In this document: in pieces, positions 15,983-24,577 of the stretch
Numbering within the stretch: the stretch's first letter is position 1
How the letters are laid out: the number at the start of each line of letters is the position of its first letter
NCBI GenBank assembly: GCA_964576115.1
Contig: CAZNUA010000002.1
Span: 1 to 64,000, forward strand
From: CAYSYY01 sp964576115 [NCBI: uncultured Gemmatimonadota bacterium]
GTDB lineage: Bacteria; Blakebacterota; Blakebacteria; Blakebacterales
DNA: 64,000 nucleotides
Direction of reading: 5' to 3'
Position numbers and translations under genes: made by a program
Notes under the pieces: model-generated
Seen by the model: only the letters and a program-made list of their open reading frames with translations
Database searches by the model: none
Told to the model about the DNA's origin: nothing

Positions 15983-17602
15983 TCAGCGAACCTTGACCGC
16001 CACGGTGAGTTCCTGATCCTGCCCGGGAATCCAGGTCTTGATCATGACGTAGGAGCCCGTTTCGAGACCCTCGAGAACCCTCTCGTATGCCTGCAGGTTC
16101 GGCACCGCCTCGCCGTCGACCTCCATCAGGACGAACCCGCCGTTGCGGAACTGGGCATCCCAGGCCGGCCCGTAGGGCTCCACCGCCTCGACCAGCAGTC
16201 CACGGCCGCTGAAGCCGAGCTCGCGGGCGGTGTCGCGATCCAGGTCGGTCACCTCGAGTCCGAGCCGGTCGGCGTCCGACTCCTCCTCGGTCACCTGCGG
16301 CGCCGAGGTGTCGGCGGGACGCTCGCGCAGGGTCACCGTCAGGGTCAGCTCGCGTCCGGCCCGGCGGCTGTTCCCGCCCCGGTAGACCGTGACCTCGATC
16401 CGGGTTCCGGGGGAGGCCGTGCTCACCATGGTCTGCAGCTCGCCGCCGGTGTCGATCGGCTCGCCCTCGATCTTGACCAGGATATCGTCGACCTCCAGGC
16501 CCGCCTCGTCAGCCGGTCCCCCGGGAGTCACGGTGGTCACCAGCACCCCGATCGGGGGACTGTAGGGCAGGCTGCGCGCCTCGGCGATATCGGCCCCCAC
16601 CGGCTGGGACTGAAACTGGATTCCCAGCCAGGAGCGCCGCACCCGGCCGTACTCGATCAGATCGCGGGCCACGGCCCGGGCCAGGTTGATCGGGACCGCA
16701 AAACCGTAGCCCTCATACAGACCGGTCTGCGAGGCGATGGCGGTATTGATGCCGACCACCCTGCCGCTCAGGTCGACCAGCGGTCCGCCCGAGTTACCCC
16801 GGTTGATGACGGCATCGGTCTGGATGTAGTCCTGGATGCCCAGGTTGACGTTCCCGTCGGTCGGCCCGATGTTCAGCGAACGGCCCTTGGCGCTGACGAT
16901 CCCGGCTGTAACGGTGAAGTCGAACTGGAGCGGGTTGCCGATCGCCAGGACCCAATCGGCGATCTCGAGCATATCGGAGTCGCCCAGGGCCACCGTCGGC
17001 AGCTCTTCGTCGGTCTCGATCTTGATCACGGCCACGTCGGTCAGTTCGTCGCTGCCCACCAGGACGGCGTCGTAGCGCCGCTTGTCGGGCAGGGTCACGG
17101 TGATCTCCTCGGCCCCGTCGACGACATGATGGTTGGTGATGATGTGCCCGTCGGGCGAAAAGATGAAGCCCGACCCCTCGCCCCGGACCCGCTGGCGGTA
17201 AGGCTCTTCTCCCTGCTGCTGATCCTCATCGGGGAACTGGAAGTAGCGCCGGAACTCCTCGGGGATCTGGAGCTGCGTGGAGGCCACCTCCCGGAAACCT
17301 TCGACCTCGATCCCCACCACCGCCGGCCGAACCCGCGCCGCGGCCGAACTCAGCGAGGGCAGGCCCTGCTGTGCGGCCCGCGCCGTTCCGGTGACCGCCT
17401 CTTCGTACGAGACCGGCATGACCGGAACTCCTCCGGCGGCCGAATCGCTCGCGACGGGGGGCTCGAGGGCCTGCAGGGCCGCTTCGGAAGCGTTGCCGGA
17501 TGGCCTCCCATCCCACAATCCCGCCACGATCAGTCCTGCCGCCATCCCCGCCAGGAGAACCGGCACCAGAACCGTCCACCTCTTTGCATCGCTTGTCGAC
17601 AT
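15983..17602 (-). CDS. DegP/HtrA-type periplasmic serine protease with two PDZ domains
   Basis: This is a heat-shock protease and chaperone of the cell envelope. A single N-terminal hydrophobic segment (residues 10-28) acts as signal or anchor. The trypsin-like domain has the full triad: His in NHHVVDGAEE, Asp in LTDVAVIKI, Ser in NRGNSGGPLVDL. Two PDZ domains follow (about residues 310-400 and 440-539). The length of 539 residues is slightly longer than DegP because of an acidic linker near residues 70-130. Its leader is strikingly pyrimidine-rich on the plus strand. The sigma54-type activator gene lies directly upstream on the same strand. Confidence 0.94.
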   Translation of the reverse strand: MSTSDAKRWTVLVPVLLAGMAAGLIVAGLWDGRPSGNASEAALQALEPPVASDSAAGGVPVMPVSYEEAVTGTARAAQQGLPSLSSAAARVRPAVVGIEVEGFREVASTQLQIPEEFRRYFQFPDEDQQQGEEPYRQRVRGEGSGFIFSPDGHIITNHHVVDGAEEITVTLPDKRRYDAVLVGSDELTDVAVIKIETDEELPTVALGDSDMLEIADWVLAIGNPLQFDFTVTAGIVSAKGRSLNIGPTDGNVNLGIQDYIQTDAVINRGNSGGPLVDLSGRVVGINTAIASQTGLYEGYGFAVPINLARAVARDLIEYGRVRRSWLGIQFQSQPVGADIAEARSLPYSPPIGVLVTTVTPGGPADEAGLEVDDILVKIEGEPIDTGGELQTMVSTASPGTRIEVTVYRGGNSRRAGRELTLTVTLRERPADTSAPQVTEEESDADRLGLEVTDLDRDTARELGFSGRGLLVEAVEPYGPAWDAQFRNGGFVLMEVDGEAVPNLQAYERVLEGLETGSYVMIKTWIPGQDQELTVAVKVR

Positions 17603-17713
17603 GGTTCTCTACTCCTCTGAATTCTCTGTTCTGTTCTGTTCTCTTCTCTTCTGTTCTATCCCGTTTTTCTTTTCTCTTCGCTTTTCCTTTGTATTAAACC
17701 GGAACCATTTTCT
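17603..17713 (-). promoter_or_regulatory. Purine-rich leader of the htrA-type gene
   Basis: On the transcribed minus strand this 111-base gap is almost all A and G, with repeated GAACA units (mirrored at 17625-17656 on the plus strand as repeated CTGTT and CTCTT). It contains GGAG close to the start codon. A TTTAATAC hexamer region near 17692-17700 could be part of a promoter but lacks a convincing -35. Such a tract would stay unstructured as RNA and favour ribosome loading. Confidence 0.4.
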
Positions 17714-19249
17714 TTAACTCCCCGACCCCGACTCCGGTTCCCCGCCCCTGTCACCCTCATCGGCCAGTTTTTCGAGGCGCCGGTACAGCGTGCGCAGGCC
17801 GATCCCGAGGACCTCGGCGGTCCGCTTTTTGTCTCCGCCGAGCCGTTTGAGCGTCTCGACGATCAGGGCCAGCTCGATCTCCTCGAGAGGAGTGCCGAGC
17901 GGGATCGGGATCGAACCGCTCAGGGCCTCCTCACCGCCGGCCGCTACGGCCGGACTCCCTTCGGCCAGCTCGTGGCGCAGGGCGGCGATTTCCTCACGCA
18001 GGGCCTGCAGGGATGTGAAAATGAGTTCGCGCTCCACCTGTTCGGTGCTCTTGCCGGTGGGAGCCGGCAGATTGCTGCGGTCGCGGGAGCGTTCCTCCAC
18101 GATGCGGCTCAGCTTTTCGACGGTGATCTTCTGCCCCGGGTGGAGCAGGATGATCTGCTCGACCAGGTTGCGCAGCTCGCGGACGTTACCGGGCCAGGGA
18201 TAGCGCTGCAGCCAGGCCAGGGCATCGTCGGTGAAGCCGACGAAGGTGGTGCCGTGGATCCGGCAGACCTGATCGACGAAATGGCGCAGCAGGGGGAGGA
18301 TGTCCTCCTGGCGTTCGCGCAGGGGGGGAAGGTCGATCGTGACGACCTGCAGGCGGTAGTACAGATCCTCGCGGAAGCGGCCGGCTGCGACCGCTTCCTC
18401 GAGTTCGACATTGGTGGCCGCCAGGGTCCGGGCCCGTACCTGCAGAGGGTCGGTACCGCCGACCCGCACGAACTCGCCCTGTTCGAGCACGCGCAGCAGC
18501 TTGGCCTGCAGATTGCGCGAGAGGTCGCCGATCTCGTCGAGGAAGATGGTCCCGCTTCCGGCCGCTTCGAACACACCCTGCTTGCGGCTGCTCGCTCCGG
18601 TGAAGGCTCCCCGTTCGTGACCGAAGAGTTCGGATTCGATGAGGGTCTCGGAAAGCCCCGGGGTGTTCACGGCGATGAAGGGCTCGCCGTGGCGCGTACC
18701 GGCCCGGTGAATACCGCGGGCCACGAGTTCCTTGCCGGTACCCGAGGGGCCGCGGATGAGAACCGGCACATCGGTCGGAGCCACCCGCTGGATGGTCCTG
18801 ATCACACTGGTGATGGACGAACTCACACCCAGCAGACCGGTCAGGTTCCCGACCCGGGCGTACTCGAGCAGGGTTTCGACGATTTCACCGGTATCGCTCT
18901 CGGGGGGCGGGGGCGGAGCATCGGGTCCGCGCCACGGATCGAGTCGTTCGGTCTCCCGGGCGTGAGAGTCCGCTCCGATAAGCAGCAGCTGACCGTGAGG
19001 ACTCAGCCGCCGCTGGGCGTCACCGATCGCCTCGAGGTCGGTATCGTCCACGTCGTCGGGAACGATCACCAGTTCCACGGCCCGGGCACCGACATAGCGC
19101 CGGATCTGATCGGCCCGGGGCAGGACCACCGCCCGGGAATCGCAGTGAGCACTTTCGAGGGCGCTTCGTACGCCGGGGTTCTCGGCTGCGACGATGACCG
19201 GTTCCCGATCGGGAGAGAAGGCTCCGGAAGGCGGATGCGGCTCACTCAT
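17714..19249 (-). CDS. Sigma54-dependent transcription activator (NtrC family) with degenerate receiver
   Basis: The start ATG overlaps the stop of the phosphohexomutase gene by eight bases. Residues about 15-115 look like a receiver fold, but the acceptor region reads ELVIVPDDVDDTDLE and the rest of the acidic pocket is not evident, so phosphorylation is doubtful. The AAA+ domain is complete: Walker A GPSGTGKE, the sigma54-contacting GAFTGA loop, Walker B TIFLDEIGDL. A C-terminal Fis-type helix-turn-helix is present (KKRTAEVLGIGLRTLYRRL). The length is 511 residues. It should activate sigma54 promoters; htrA lies downstream on the same strand. Its partner kinase is not identified. Confidence 0.92.
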   Translation of the reverse strand: MSEPHPPSGAFSPDREPVIVAAENPGVRSALESAHCDSRAVVLPRADQIRRYVGARAVELVIVPDDVDDTDLEAIGDAQRRLSPHGQLLLIGADSHARETERLDPWRGPDAPPPPPESDTGEIVETLLEYARVGNLTGLLGVSSSITSVIRTIQRVAPTDVPVLIRGPSGTGKELVARGIHRAGTRHGEPFIAVNTPGLSETLIESELFGHERGAFTGASSRKQGVFEAAGSGTIFLDEIGDLSRNLQAKLLRVLEQGEFVRVGGTDPLQVRARTLAATNVELEEAVAAGRFREDLYYRLQVVTIDLPPLRERQEDILPLLRHFVDQVCRIHGTTFVGFTDDALAWLQRYPWPGNVRELRNLVEQIILLHPGQKITVEKLSRIVEERSRDRSNLPAPTGKSTEQVERELIFTSLQALREEIAALRHELAEGSPAVAAGGEEALSGSIPIPLGTPLEEIELALIVETLKRLGGDKKRTAEVLGIGLRTLYRRLEKLADEGDRGGEPESGSGS

Positions 19250-20660
19250 GATACAGATCGCACCTTTCCGCCACCTCGTCTGCGAGCCGGCGGGCCTCGG
19301 CTTCGGAGGGCGCCTCCACCAGCAGCCGTACGATCGGCTCGGTGTTGCTGGGACGGACGTGAACCCACCGGTCGGGCAGTGCCAGCCGGTATCCGTCGCG
19401 GTCGTCGACCCGGGCCCGGGGCAGGAGTTCGGTGAGCCGGGGGAGACTCTCGGCGAGTTCCTCACGGCCTCCGGCGGGCAGGGCGTACCGCAGCTTCAGG
19501 AGGGCGTAGCGGGGAATACCGTCGAGCAGTCGTTCGGCCTTCGAGCCGGTACGGGCCAGGGCGGTGAGGACGAGGGCCGCTCCCACCAGGGCGTCGCGCC
19601 CCATCACCACGTCGGCGTGAATGACCCCGCCGTTGCCCTCGCCGCCCAGGCGTGCGCCGGCTGCGAGCATCCCCTCGACGACATTGATCTCCCCCACCGG
19701 GGTGCGGTGTACCTGCACCCCTGCCCGAGCGGCGATGTCCTCGATCATCCGCGAGGTGGAGAGATTTACCACCAGCGGTCCGGGGGATGTTTCCAGGACC
19801 TGGCGTGCGGCCAGGGCCAGGGTCATTTCTTCGCCCCAGGGGGTTCCGTCGGGCCCGACCAGAGCCAGGCGGTCGCCGTCGGGATCGAGCGCCAATCCGA
19901 GTTCAGCGCCGGTGTCGACAACAAGGCGGGAAAGATCCGTGAGGGCGTCGGGAAGCGGTTCGGGGGGGCGGGGAAACGTGCCGTCGGGCTCGCAATAGAG
20001 CCGGTGCACCCGCACCCCGTGTTCTTCGAGAAAAGCCGGCAGGGTCAGGGCGGCCGCCCCCCCGCCGCCGTCGACCGCCACCGTCATCCCGGCTGCCGCC
20101 AGGGCTCCGACATCGACCCCCGCCGCCGCCACCACCCGGGCGGCATGGCGGGCCGCAGCTTCGGTATCGAGCGGGGGTTCCTCGGGCTCCGCACTGCCCG
20201 GTCGGGCCGCCTCCCCGGTCTCGCCCGCCGCCGCTGTGGCCGGGGTGGTGCCGATCTGCTCCGCAACCCGACGGATCAGCTCGCGCGAGGCTTCGGGAGC
20301 GAGATAGCGGCCGGTGGGAGCGGCAAATTTGAGCCCGTTCCACTCGATGGGATTGTGACTGGCCGTGATCATGATGCCCCCCGCCGTGTCGAGCAGGTCG
20401 GCATGCATGAGCAGGGTGGGGGTGGGAACGATGCCCAGATCGATGACATCGCGCCCGGCCTCGAGAAGGGCCGTTACCACCGCCCGGCGCAGTTCGACGC
20501 CCGAGGCGCGGGTATCGCGGGCCAGCACGATCGGACCCCGGGCCCAGAGATCGGCACAGGCCGCAGCATAGGCGGCGGCTACGGCGGGGGTCATGCCGCG
20601 GCCCGTGATACCGCGCACGCCGGAGACACCGGCCATCACATCGCTGGCTGCTGGCGTCAT
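19242..20660 (-). CDS. Phosphoglucosamine/phosphomannomutase family enzyme
   Basis: This alpha-D-phosphohexomutase moves a phosphate between C1 and C6 of a sugar through a phosphoserine. The catalytic serine is in MITASHNP (Ser101), the metal loop is DPDGDRLAL, the sugar-binding loop is in the third domain (GEGNGGVIHADVVMGRDAL), and the phosphate loop is RPSNTEPIVRL. The length of 472 residues and the four-domain order fit GlmM/ManB-type enzymes. The start follows GGGGAGAGGAG. Because it is adjacent to no other sugar gene, GlmM versus phosphomannomutase cannot be decided. It is the first gene of the run into the sigma54 activator. Confidence 0.9.
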   Translation of the reverse strand: MTPAASDVMAGVSGVRGITGRGMTPAVAAAYAAACADLWARGPIVLARDTRASGVELRRAVVTALLEAGRDVIDLGIVPTPTLLMHADLLDTAGGIMITASHNPIEWNGLKFAAPTGRYLAPEASRELIRRVAEQIGTTPATAAAGETGEAARPGSAEPEEPPLDTEAAARHAARVVAAAGVDVGALAAAGMTVAVDGGGGAAALTLPAFLEEHGVRVHRLYCEPDGTFPRPPEPLPDALTDLSRLVVDTGAELGLALDPDGDRLALVGPDGTPWGEEMTLALAARQVLETSPGPLVVNLSTSRMIEDIAARAGVQVHRTPVGEINVVEGMLAAGARLGGEGNGGVIHADVVMGRDALVGAALVLTALARTGSKAERLLDGIPRYALLKLRYALPAGGREELAESLPRLTELLPRARVDDRDGYRLALPDRWVHVRPSNTEPIVRLLVEAPSEAEARRLADEVAERCDLYHE

Positions 20661-20780
20661 ACTCCTCTCCCCGGACAGCCGTCGCTCGACCCGGACGTCC
20701 CCGTTCAGAACGCTCCGGGCGGCGGGCCGTCCCCTGTGTGGTCCGCTGCCGGACAAAAGGGGTGCGCGCTGGACAGATAG
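20661..20780. other. Short gap between the mutase gene and tRNA-Thr
   Basis: This stretch holds the GGGGAGAGGAG ribosome site of the mutase and the region downstream of tRNA-Thr. No hairpin with a U-run ends the tRNA transcript here, so the tRNA and the mutase operon may be co-transcribed. Confidence 0.3.
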
Positions 20781-20856
20781 TGGAGCCACAGAGCGGACTC
20801 GAACCGCTGACCTGCTCATTACGAGTGAGCTGCTCTACCAGCTGAGCTACTGTGGC
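20781..20856 (-). tRNA. tRNA-Thr (anticodon CGT), CCA encoded
   Basis: Read on the minus strand, the gene folds into a full cloverleaf. The acceptor stem is GCCACAG/CTGTGGC, the D arm starts TAGCTCAGCTGGTAGAGCA, the anticodon loop is CTCGTAA (anticodon CGT), and the T loop is GGTTCGAGTCC. A discriminator T and an encoded CCA follow. It is 76 bases long. A strong sigma70-type promoter lies just upstream (20889-20917). Confidence 0.97.
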
Positions 20857-20870
20857 TTGTCAGATAGGCA

Positions 20871-20917
20871 AACGCAACCCTTTGGAGTAAGGTAAGTTGC
20901 GTTCTTGTTCGTGTCAA
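20871..20917 (-). promoter_or_regulatory. Promoter of tRNA-Thr overlapped by an inverted repeat
   Basis: On the minus strand TTGACA (20917-20912), a 17-base spacer and TACCTT (20894-20889) form a near-consensus promoter about 30 bases before tRNA-Thr. A perfect eight-base inverted repeat overlaps it: AACGCAAC at 20871-20878 and GTTGCGTT at 20896-20903. One arm lies in the spacer and the other around the predicted transcription start. Confidence 0.65.
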
Positions 20918-20934
20918 ATCGGCTCGGGAAAATC

Positions 20935-21010
20935 TGGTGCCGAGGCCCAGAATTGAACTGGGGACACCGGCGTTTTCAGCGCCGTGCTCTACCGACTGAG
21001 CTACCTCGGC
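20935..21010 (-). tRNA. tRNA-Phe (anticodon GAA), CCA encoded
   Basis: On the minus strand the acceptor stem is GCCGAGG/CCTCGGC, the D arm is TAGCTCAGTCGGTAGAGCA, the anticodon loop is CTGAAAA (anticodon GAA), and the T loop is AGTTCAATTCT. A discriminator A and encoded CCA follow. It is 76 bases long and lies 78 bases upstream of tRNA-Thr on the same strand. I could not find a strong promoter for it. Confidence 0.97.
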
Positions 21011-21107
21011 ACGGATGCAGCGCGGCCCCGCAAGGCCGTCGAGGTGACAAATCAAGGCTTTCGGGCCCGGTTTGGCAAGCGTCTTCAACCCCCGTTCGAG
21101 CGGCGTC

Positions 21108-21137
21108 TCGACACGACCGGGCGGGAAATGTCATACT
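21108..21137 (+). promoter_or_regulatory. Candidate promoter of the ABC importer operon
   Basis: TCGACA (21108-21113), 18 bases and CATACT (21132-21137) give a moderate sigma70-type match. A leader of about 37 bases would follow before the start codon at 21181, which has GGAGG eight to nine bases upstream. The rest of 21011-21107 shows no clear signal. Confidence 0.4.
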
Positions 21138-21180
21138 GCGGCACGACTCCTGTGATGAATCAGCACGGCGGAGGACGGCG

Positions 21181-22812
21181 ATGGCATCATCCACAGCGCC
21201 CGGCCGATTCGGCCTGACGGGATTGCTGTTCCTGCTCGCGGCCTGCGGCCGCGGTCAGGCTGGAGAGTATATCGGCCGGGTCGAACCTCCCGACGAGCCG
21301 GTCCTGCGCGTAGCCGTGGCCGAGGATCCCGAGGGCCTCGACCCGACCCGGTACAGCTCTCAACCCACCTGGCGGGTGGCCCGGATGCTCTTCGAGGGGC
21401 TGCTCGCCTTTACCTCCGACGGACGGGTGGTACCCGGCACGGCCCACCGCTGGGAGGTCTCCCCCGATGCCGTCCGGTATCGTTTCTTTCTGCGCTCCGA
21501 CGCCCGCTGGAGCGACGGCGAGCCGGTCACGGCTCACGATTTCGTCTTCGCCTGGCGCCGGGTCGTGGACCCCGTCATGGGAGCCTCGAGCGCAGCCAAA
21601 CTCCTGGGGCTCGAGAACGCCGAACGGATCGTGGCCGGAGAACTCTCTGTCGGCACTCTCGGCGTCGCGGCTGCAGCCGACACCATCCTGGAGGTCACGC
21701 TCGAACACCCCGATCCGAACTTCCCGCTCCACACCGCCCTGCCCCCCTTCTTTCCCCTGCCCCGCCATCTGGCGGCCGAAGCCTATCGTGACTGGCCCGC
21801 CGGGAGCGAGGTCGTCGGTAACGGGCCCTTCGTGCTGGACCGCTGGCGTCTGAATGACCGCCTGAGGGTCGAGCGTAGCCCGACCTACTGGAACCGCAGT
21901 GCGATCGGGGTCGAGGCGGTCACCCTCTTCGCGATCGCCGACGATACCACCGTACTCAACCTCTACCGGGCGGGGGAAATCGACTGGGCCGTCACCGGCA
22001 CCGTTCCCGACGATGCCGCCGGCCGTTTCGTGACCGAGCGGCGTCCCGAAGCCAGGACCGGCGGCCGCTACGCCACCTACTACCTCGAACTCAACACCCG
22101 ACGGCCCCCTCTCGACGATCTCCGGGTCCGCCGGGCGCTCGAACTGACCATGCCGCGCGAGGGCATCGTCGAGGCTGTTTTCAGCGGTCAGGGCCCCGCC
22201 GCCCGGACCCTGGTGGTGCCCGATATCCCCGACTGGTCCCCCCCCGAGCTGCCCGCACCCGACCCCGAGCTGGCCCGCCGCCTGCTGGCTGAAGCGGGTT
22301 ATCCCGGCGGCGCGGGGCTCGAACCGCTCACCTTTCTTTACAACACCGGGAGTCTGCACGGCGAGGTGGCCGAGTACCTGCAGGGTCACTGGGGCCGGGA
22401 GCTGGGCCTTGTGATCGAACCGGTTCCACTGGATTACGCAGCCATGGAGGAGCGGGGGAGGCGGGGTGATTTCGATCTGCTGCGCAGCATCTGGCTGGCC
22501 GACCTGCCCCTGCCCGACGACTTTCTCTCGGTCTTCGTAGCCCACAATCCGAACAACCTCACCGGCTGGACCGATCCGGCCTTCGACGACCTGCTCGCCC
22601 GGGCCCGGGGCACACTCGACCGGCGCGAGCGTTTCGCCCTGCTGCGCCAGGCCGAGAGCCGGCTGCTGGCCGCGGTCCCGATCATCCCCCTGCTCCAGTT
22701 CAGCTACGGCACGGTGCAGCTGGTCAAACCGTACGTCGAGGGCCTGGACGTCAATCCCCTCGACGTGATCGGGTGGGCGGGGATCCGGGTCGACCCCGAC
22801 TGGCGACCGTGA
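21181..22812 (+). CDS. ABC importer substrate-binding lipoprotein (family 5, peptide/nickel type)
   Basis: The start follows GGAGG and leads into a signal with lipobox (LLAAC), so the protein is lipid-anchored in the envelope. The SBP family 5 core is clear: EPPDEPVLRVAVAEDPEGLDP..., then WEVSPDAVRYRFFLRSDARWSDGEPVTAHDFVFAWRR split across the signature region, and the C-terminal GTVQLVKPYVEGLDVNPL. The length of 543 residues is normal for OppA/DppA. It should capture oligopeptides, dipeptides or a related ligand and hand them to the permease pair encoded downstream. The next gene starts in the stop codon (GTGA). The ligand is not readable from sequence. Confidence 0.93.
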   Translation: MASSTAPGRFGLTGLLFLLAACGRGQAGEYIGRVEPPDEPVLRVAVAEDPEGLDPTRYSSQPTWRVARMLFEGLLAFTSDGRVVPGTAHRWEVSPDAVRYRFFLRSDARWSDGEPVTAHDFVFAWRRVVDPVMGASSAAKLLGLENAERIVAGELSVGTLGVAAAADTILEVTLEHPDPNFPLHTALPPFFPLPRHLAAEAYRDWPAGSEVVGNGPFVLDRWRLNDRLRVERSPTYWNRSAIGVEAVTLFAIADDTTVLNLYRAGEIDWAVTGTVPDDAAGRFVTERRPEARTGGRYATYYLELNTRRPPLDDLRVRRALELTMPREGIVEAVFSGQGPAARTLVVPDIPDWSPPELPAPDPELARRLLAEAGYPGGAGLEPLTFLYNTGSLHGEVAEYLQGHWGRELGLVIEPVPLDYAAMEERGRRGDFDLLRSIWLADLPLPDDFLSVFVAHNPNNLTGWTDPAFDDLLARARGTLDRRERFALLRQAESRLLAAVPIIPLLQFSYGTVQLVKPYVEGLDVNPLDVIGWAGIRVDPDWRP

Positions 22813-23759
22813 GCCCCTTTGCGCGCCGGCGGCTGCTGGCCCTGCTGCCCACCCTTTTTCTCATCATCACCCTGACCTTCCTCATTTCCCGTCTGGCCCC
22901 CGGGGGCCCCTTCCACGGCGCCCGGGCCGTCCCCGAGGCGGTCCGCGCCAATATCGAGGCCCGCTATGGTCTCGATCAACCGCTCGCGGTCCAGTACCTG
23001 CGCTTCTGGGCCAATCTGGCGACCGGCCGGCTCGGACCCTCCTACCAGCAGCCCGAGACCCCGGCGGTGGAGGTCATCGCCGGCGGCTTCGGGCCCAGTC
23101 TCGCAGTCGGTCTGGCGGCTCTTGTCGTGGCTCTGCTGATCGGGCTGGGGGGCGGCACCCTGGCGGTTCTTCATCCCCGCTCGGCACCCGCGATTTCGGC
23201 TCTGGCCCTGATCTGCCTGGCCCTGCCGGTCTTCGTGCTGGGCCCTCTGCTGATCCGCTTTCTGGCCGTCGGGATGGGTCTTTTCCCGGCCGCCCTCTGG
23301 GGCACTCCCGCCCACCTGGTCCTGCCCGCCCTCACGCTGGGAATCCCGGCCGGCGGCGCCCTGGCCCGCTTCTGGCGGCCCCTGCTCCACACCGCCATGG
23401 CCGGCGGTCCCGCCCTGGCCGCCCGGGCCCGGGGTCTGGGCGAGAGTGAGGTCCTGCGCCGGCACGCCCTGCCGCGGGCCCTGCCGGTGCTCCTGAATTA
23501 CCTCGGTCCCCTGCTGGCCGGTCTGGTCACCGGGAGCGTGGTGGTCGAAACCATCTTCGGTCTGCCGGGGATGGGCCGTTATTTCATCGACAGCGCCCTG
23601 GCACGCGATTATCCCGTCGTACTCGGCGCCACGATCCTCTACGCCCTCATCCTGCTGCTGCTCCACGCCGCGATCGACCTGATCCAGATCCGGCTCGATC
23701 CGCGCCTGGCCCGGACCGAATGCACCTCCGGGCCGTTGCTGCGAAGGCGGGCGTCGTGA
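22809..23759 (+). CDS. ABC importer permease, DppB/OppB type
   Basis: The GTG start overlaps the preceding stop (GTGA). The protein has 316 residues and about six transmembrane helices. The N-terminal helix LPTLFLIITLTFLISRLAPGG is the DppB-type opening, and the cytoplasmic EAA loop is in the segment LRRHALPRALPVLLNYLG, followed by the conserved ETIFGLPGMGRYF. This is the first of the two membrane subunits of the importer. The stop again overlaps the next GTG by four bases. Confidence 0.93.
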   Translation: MSPFARRRLLALLPTLFLIITLTFLISRLAPGGPFHGARAVPEAVRANIEARYGLDQPLAVQYLRFWANLATGRLGPSYQQPETPAVEVIAGGFGPSLAVGLAALVVALLIGLGGGTLAVLHPRSAPAISALALICLALPVFVLGPLLIRFLAVGMGLFPAALWGTPAHLVLPALTLGIPAGGALARFWRPLLHTAMAGGPALAARARGLGESEVLRRHALPRALPVLLNYLGPLLAGLVTGSVVVETIFGLPGMGRYFIDSALARDYPVVLGATILYALILLLLHAAIDLIQIRLDPRLARTECTSGPLLRRRAS

Positions 23760-24577
23760 CGCGGCCCGGAACCGACCGCACTCTCGACCTGCTCTTCGGA
23801 GGATTCATTCTGCTGCTGGCGGCGGTCGCCTTTGCCGGGGCGGTCCTGCTGCCCCCCGACATAGCCGGCACGGTCGAGGCCGGAGCCCACCCCCCTTCAC
23901 CCGAACACCTGCTGGGAACCGACACTCTGGGGCGGGACCTGCTGGGCCGGCTGCTCCAGGGAATGCGGACCACGATCGCAATCGGGGTGACGGCTTCGGT
24001 TCTGGCCGTGGCGGCGGGAACCCTCTACGGCGGGGTGGCGGGACTGGCCCGGCCGCGGGCTGACGAAGCCATGATGCGGGGGGTCGATGTGGCCCTGGCC
24101 CTGCCGTACATGTTCATCGTCATCCTGCTGGTCAGCCTGGTCGACGAACGCGGTTTCTGGCTCATCGCGGTGGTCCTGGGGTGCGTGGAGTGGCTCCCCC
24201 TCTCGCGGATCATCCGGGCCGGGGTACGCGATCTGCGCCACGAGGCCTATGTCGAGTCGGCCCGCATCATGGGGGGCGGCCGGTTCTACCTGCTGCGGGC
24301 CCACCTGATACCCCAGCTCGTGGCCCCGCTGGCGGTCTATGCCACCCTCATGCTTCCGGTCGTGATGATGCAGGAGGCTTTTCTCTCCTTCCTCGGGCTG
24401 GGGGTACCCCCGCCGACGGCCTCGTGGGGCAGTCTGATCGCCGAGGGGGTGCGGCGTCTCGAGACCGCCCCCTGGATCCTGCTCGCCGCGACCGGCTCGC
24501 TGGCGATCTGGCTGATCTGCCTGCACGCCGCCGGCGACCGCCTGGCCAGGCGGCTCGGGCTGGAGGCGGCCCGGTGA
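23756..24577 (+). CDS. ABC importer permease, DppC/OppC type
   Basis: The GTG start overlaps the previous stop by four bases; the natural product begins VTRPGTDRTLDLL. The protein has 273 residues. The DppC features are HLLGTDTLGRDLLGRLLQG near the N-terminus, then four to five helices, the EAA loop ESARIMGGGRFYLLRAHLIPQ and the C-terminal FLSFLGLGVPPPTASWG. It pairs with the preceding permease. It is followed by two ATPases, with another GTGA overlap. Confidence 0.93.
   Translation: MTRPGTDRTLDLLFGGFILLLAAVAFAGAVLLPPDIAGTVEAGAHPPSPEHLLGTDTLGRDLLGRLLQGMRTTIAIGVTASVLAVAAGTLYGGVAGLARPRADEAMMRGVDVALALPYMFIVILLVSLVDERGFWLIAVVLGCVEWLPLSRIIRAGVRDLRHEAYVESARIMGGGRFYLLRAHLIPQLVAPLAVYATLMLPVVMMQEAFLSFLGLGVPPPTASWGSLIAEGVRRLETAPWILLAATGSLAIWLICLHAAGDRLARRLGLEAAR

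Noticed and set aside
20661-20819. Upstream extension of the phosphohexomutase frame
   Set aside because: It would read into tRNA-Thr; the ATG at 20660 has an excellent ribosome site and fits the family N-terminus.
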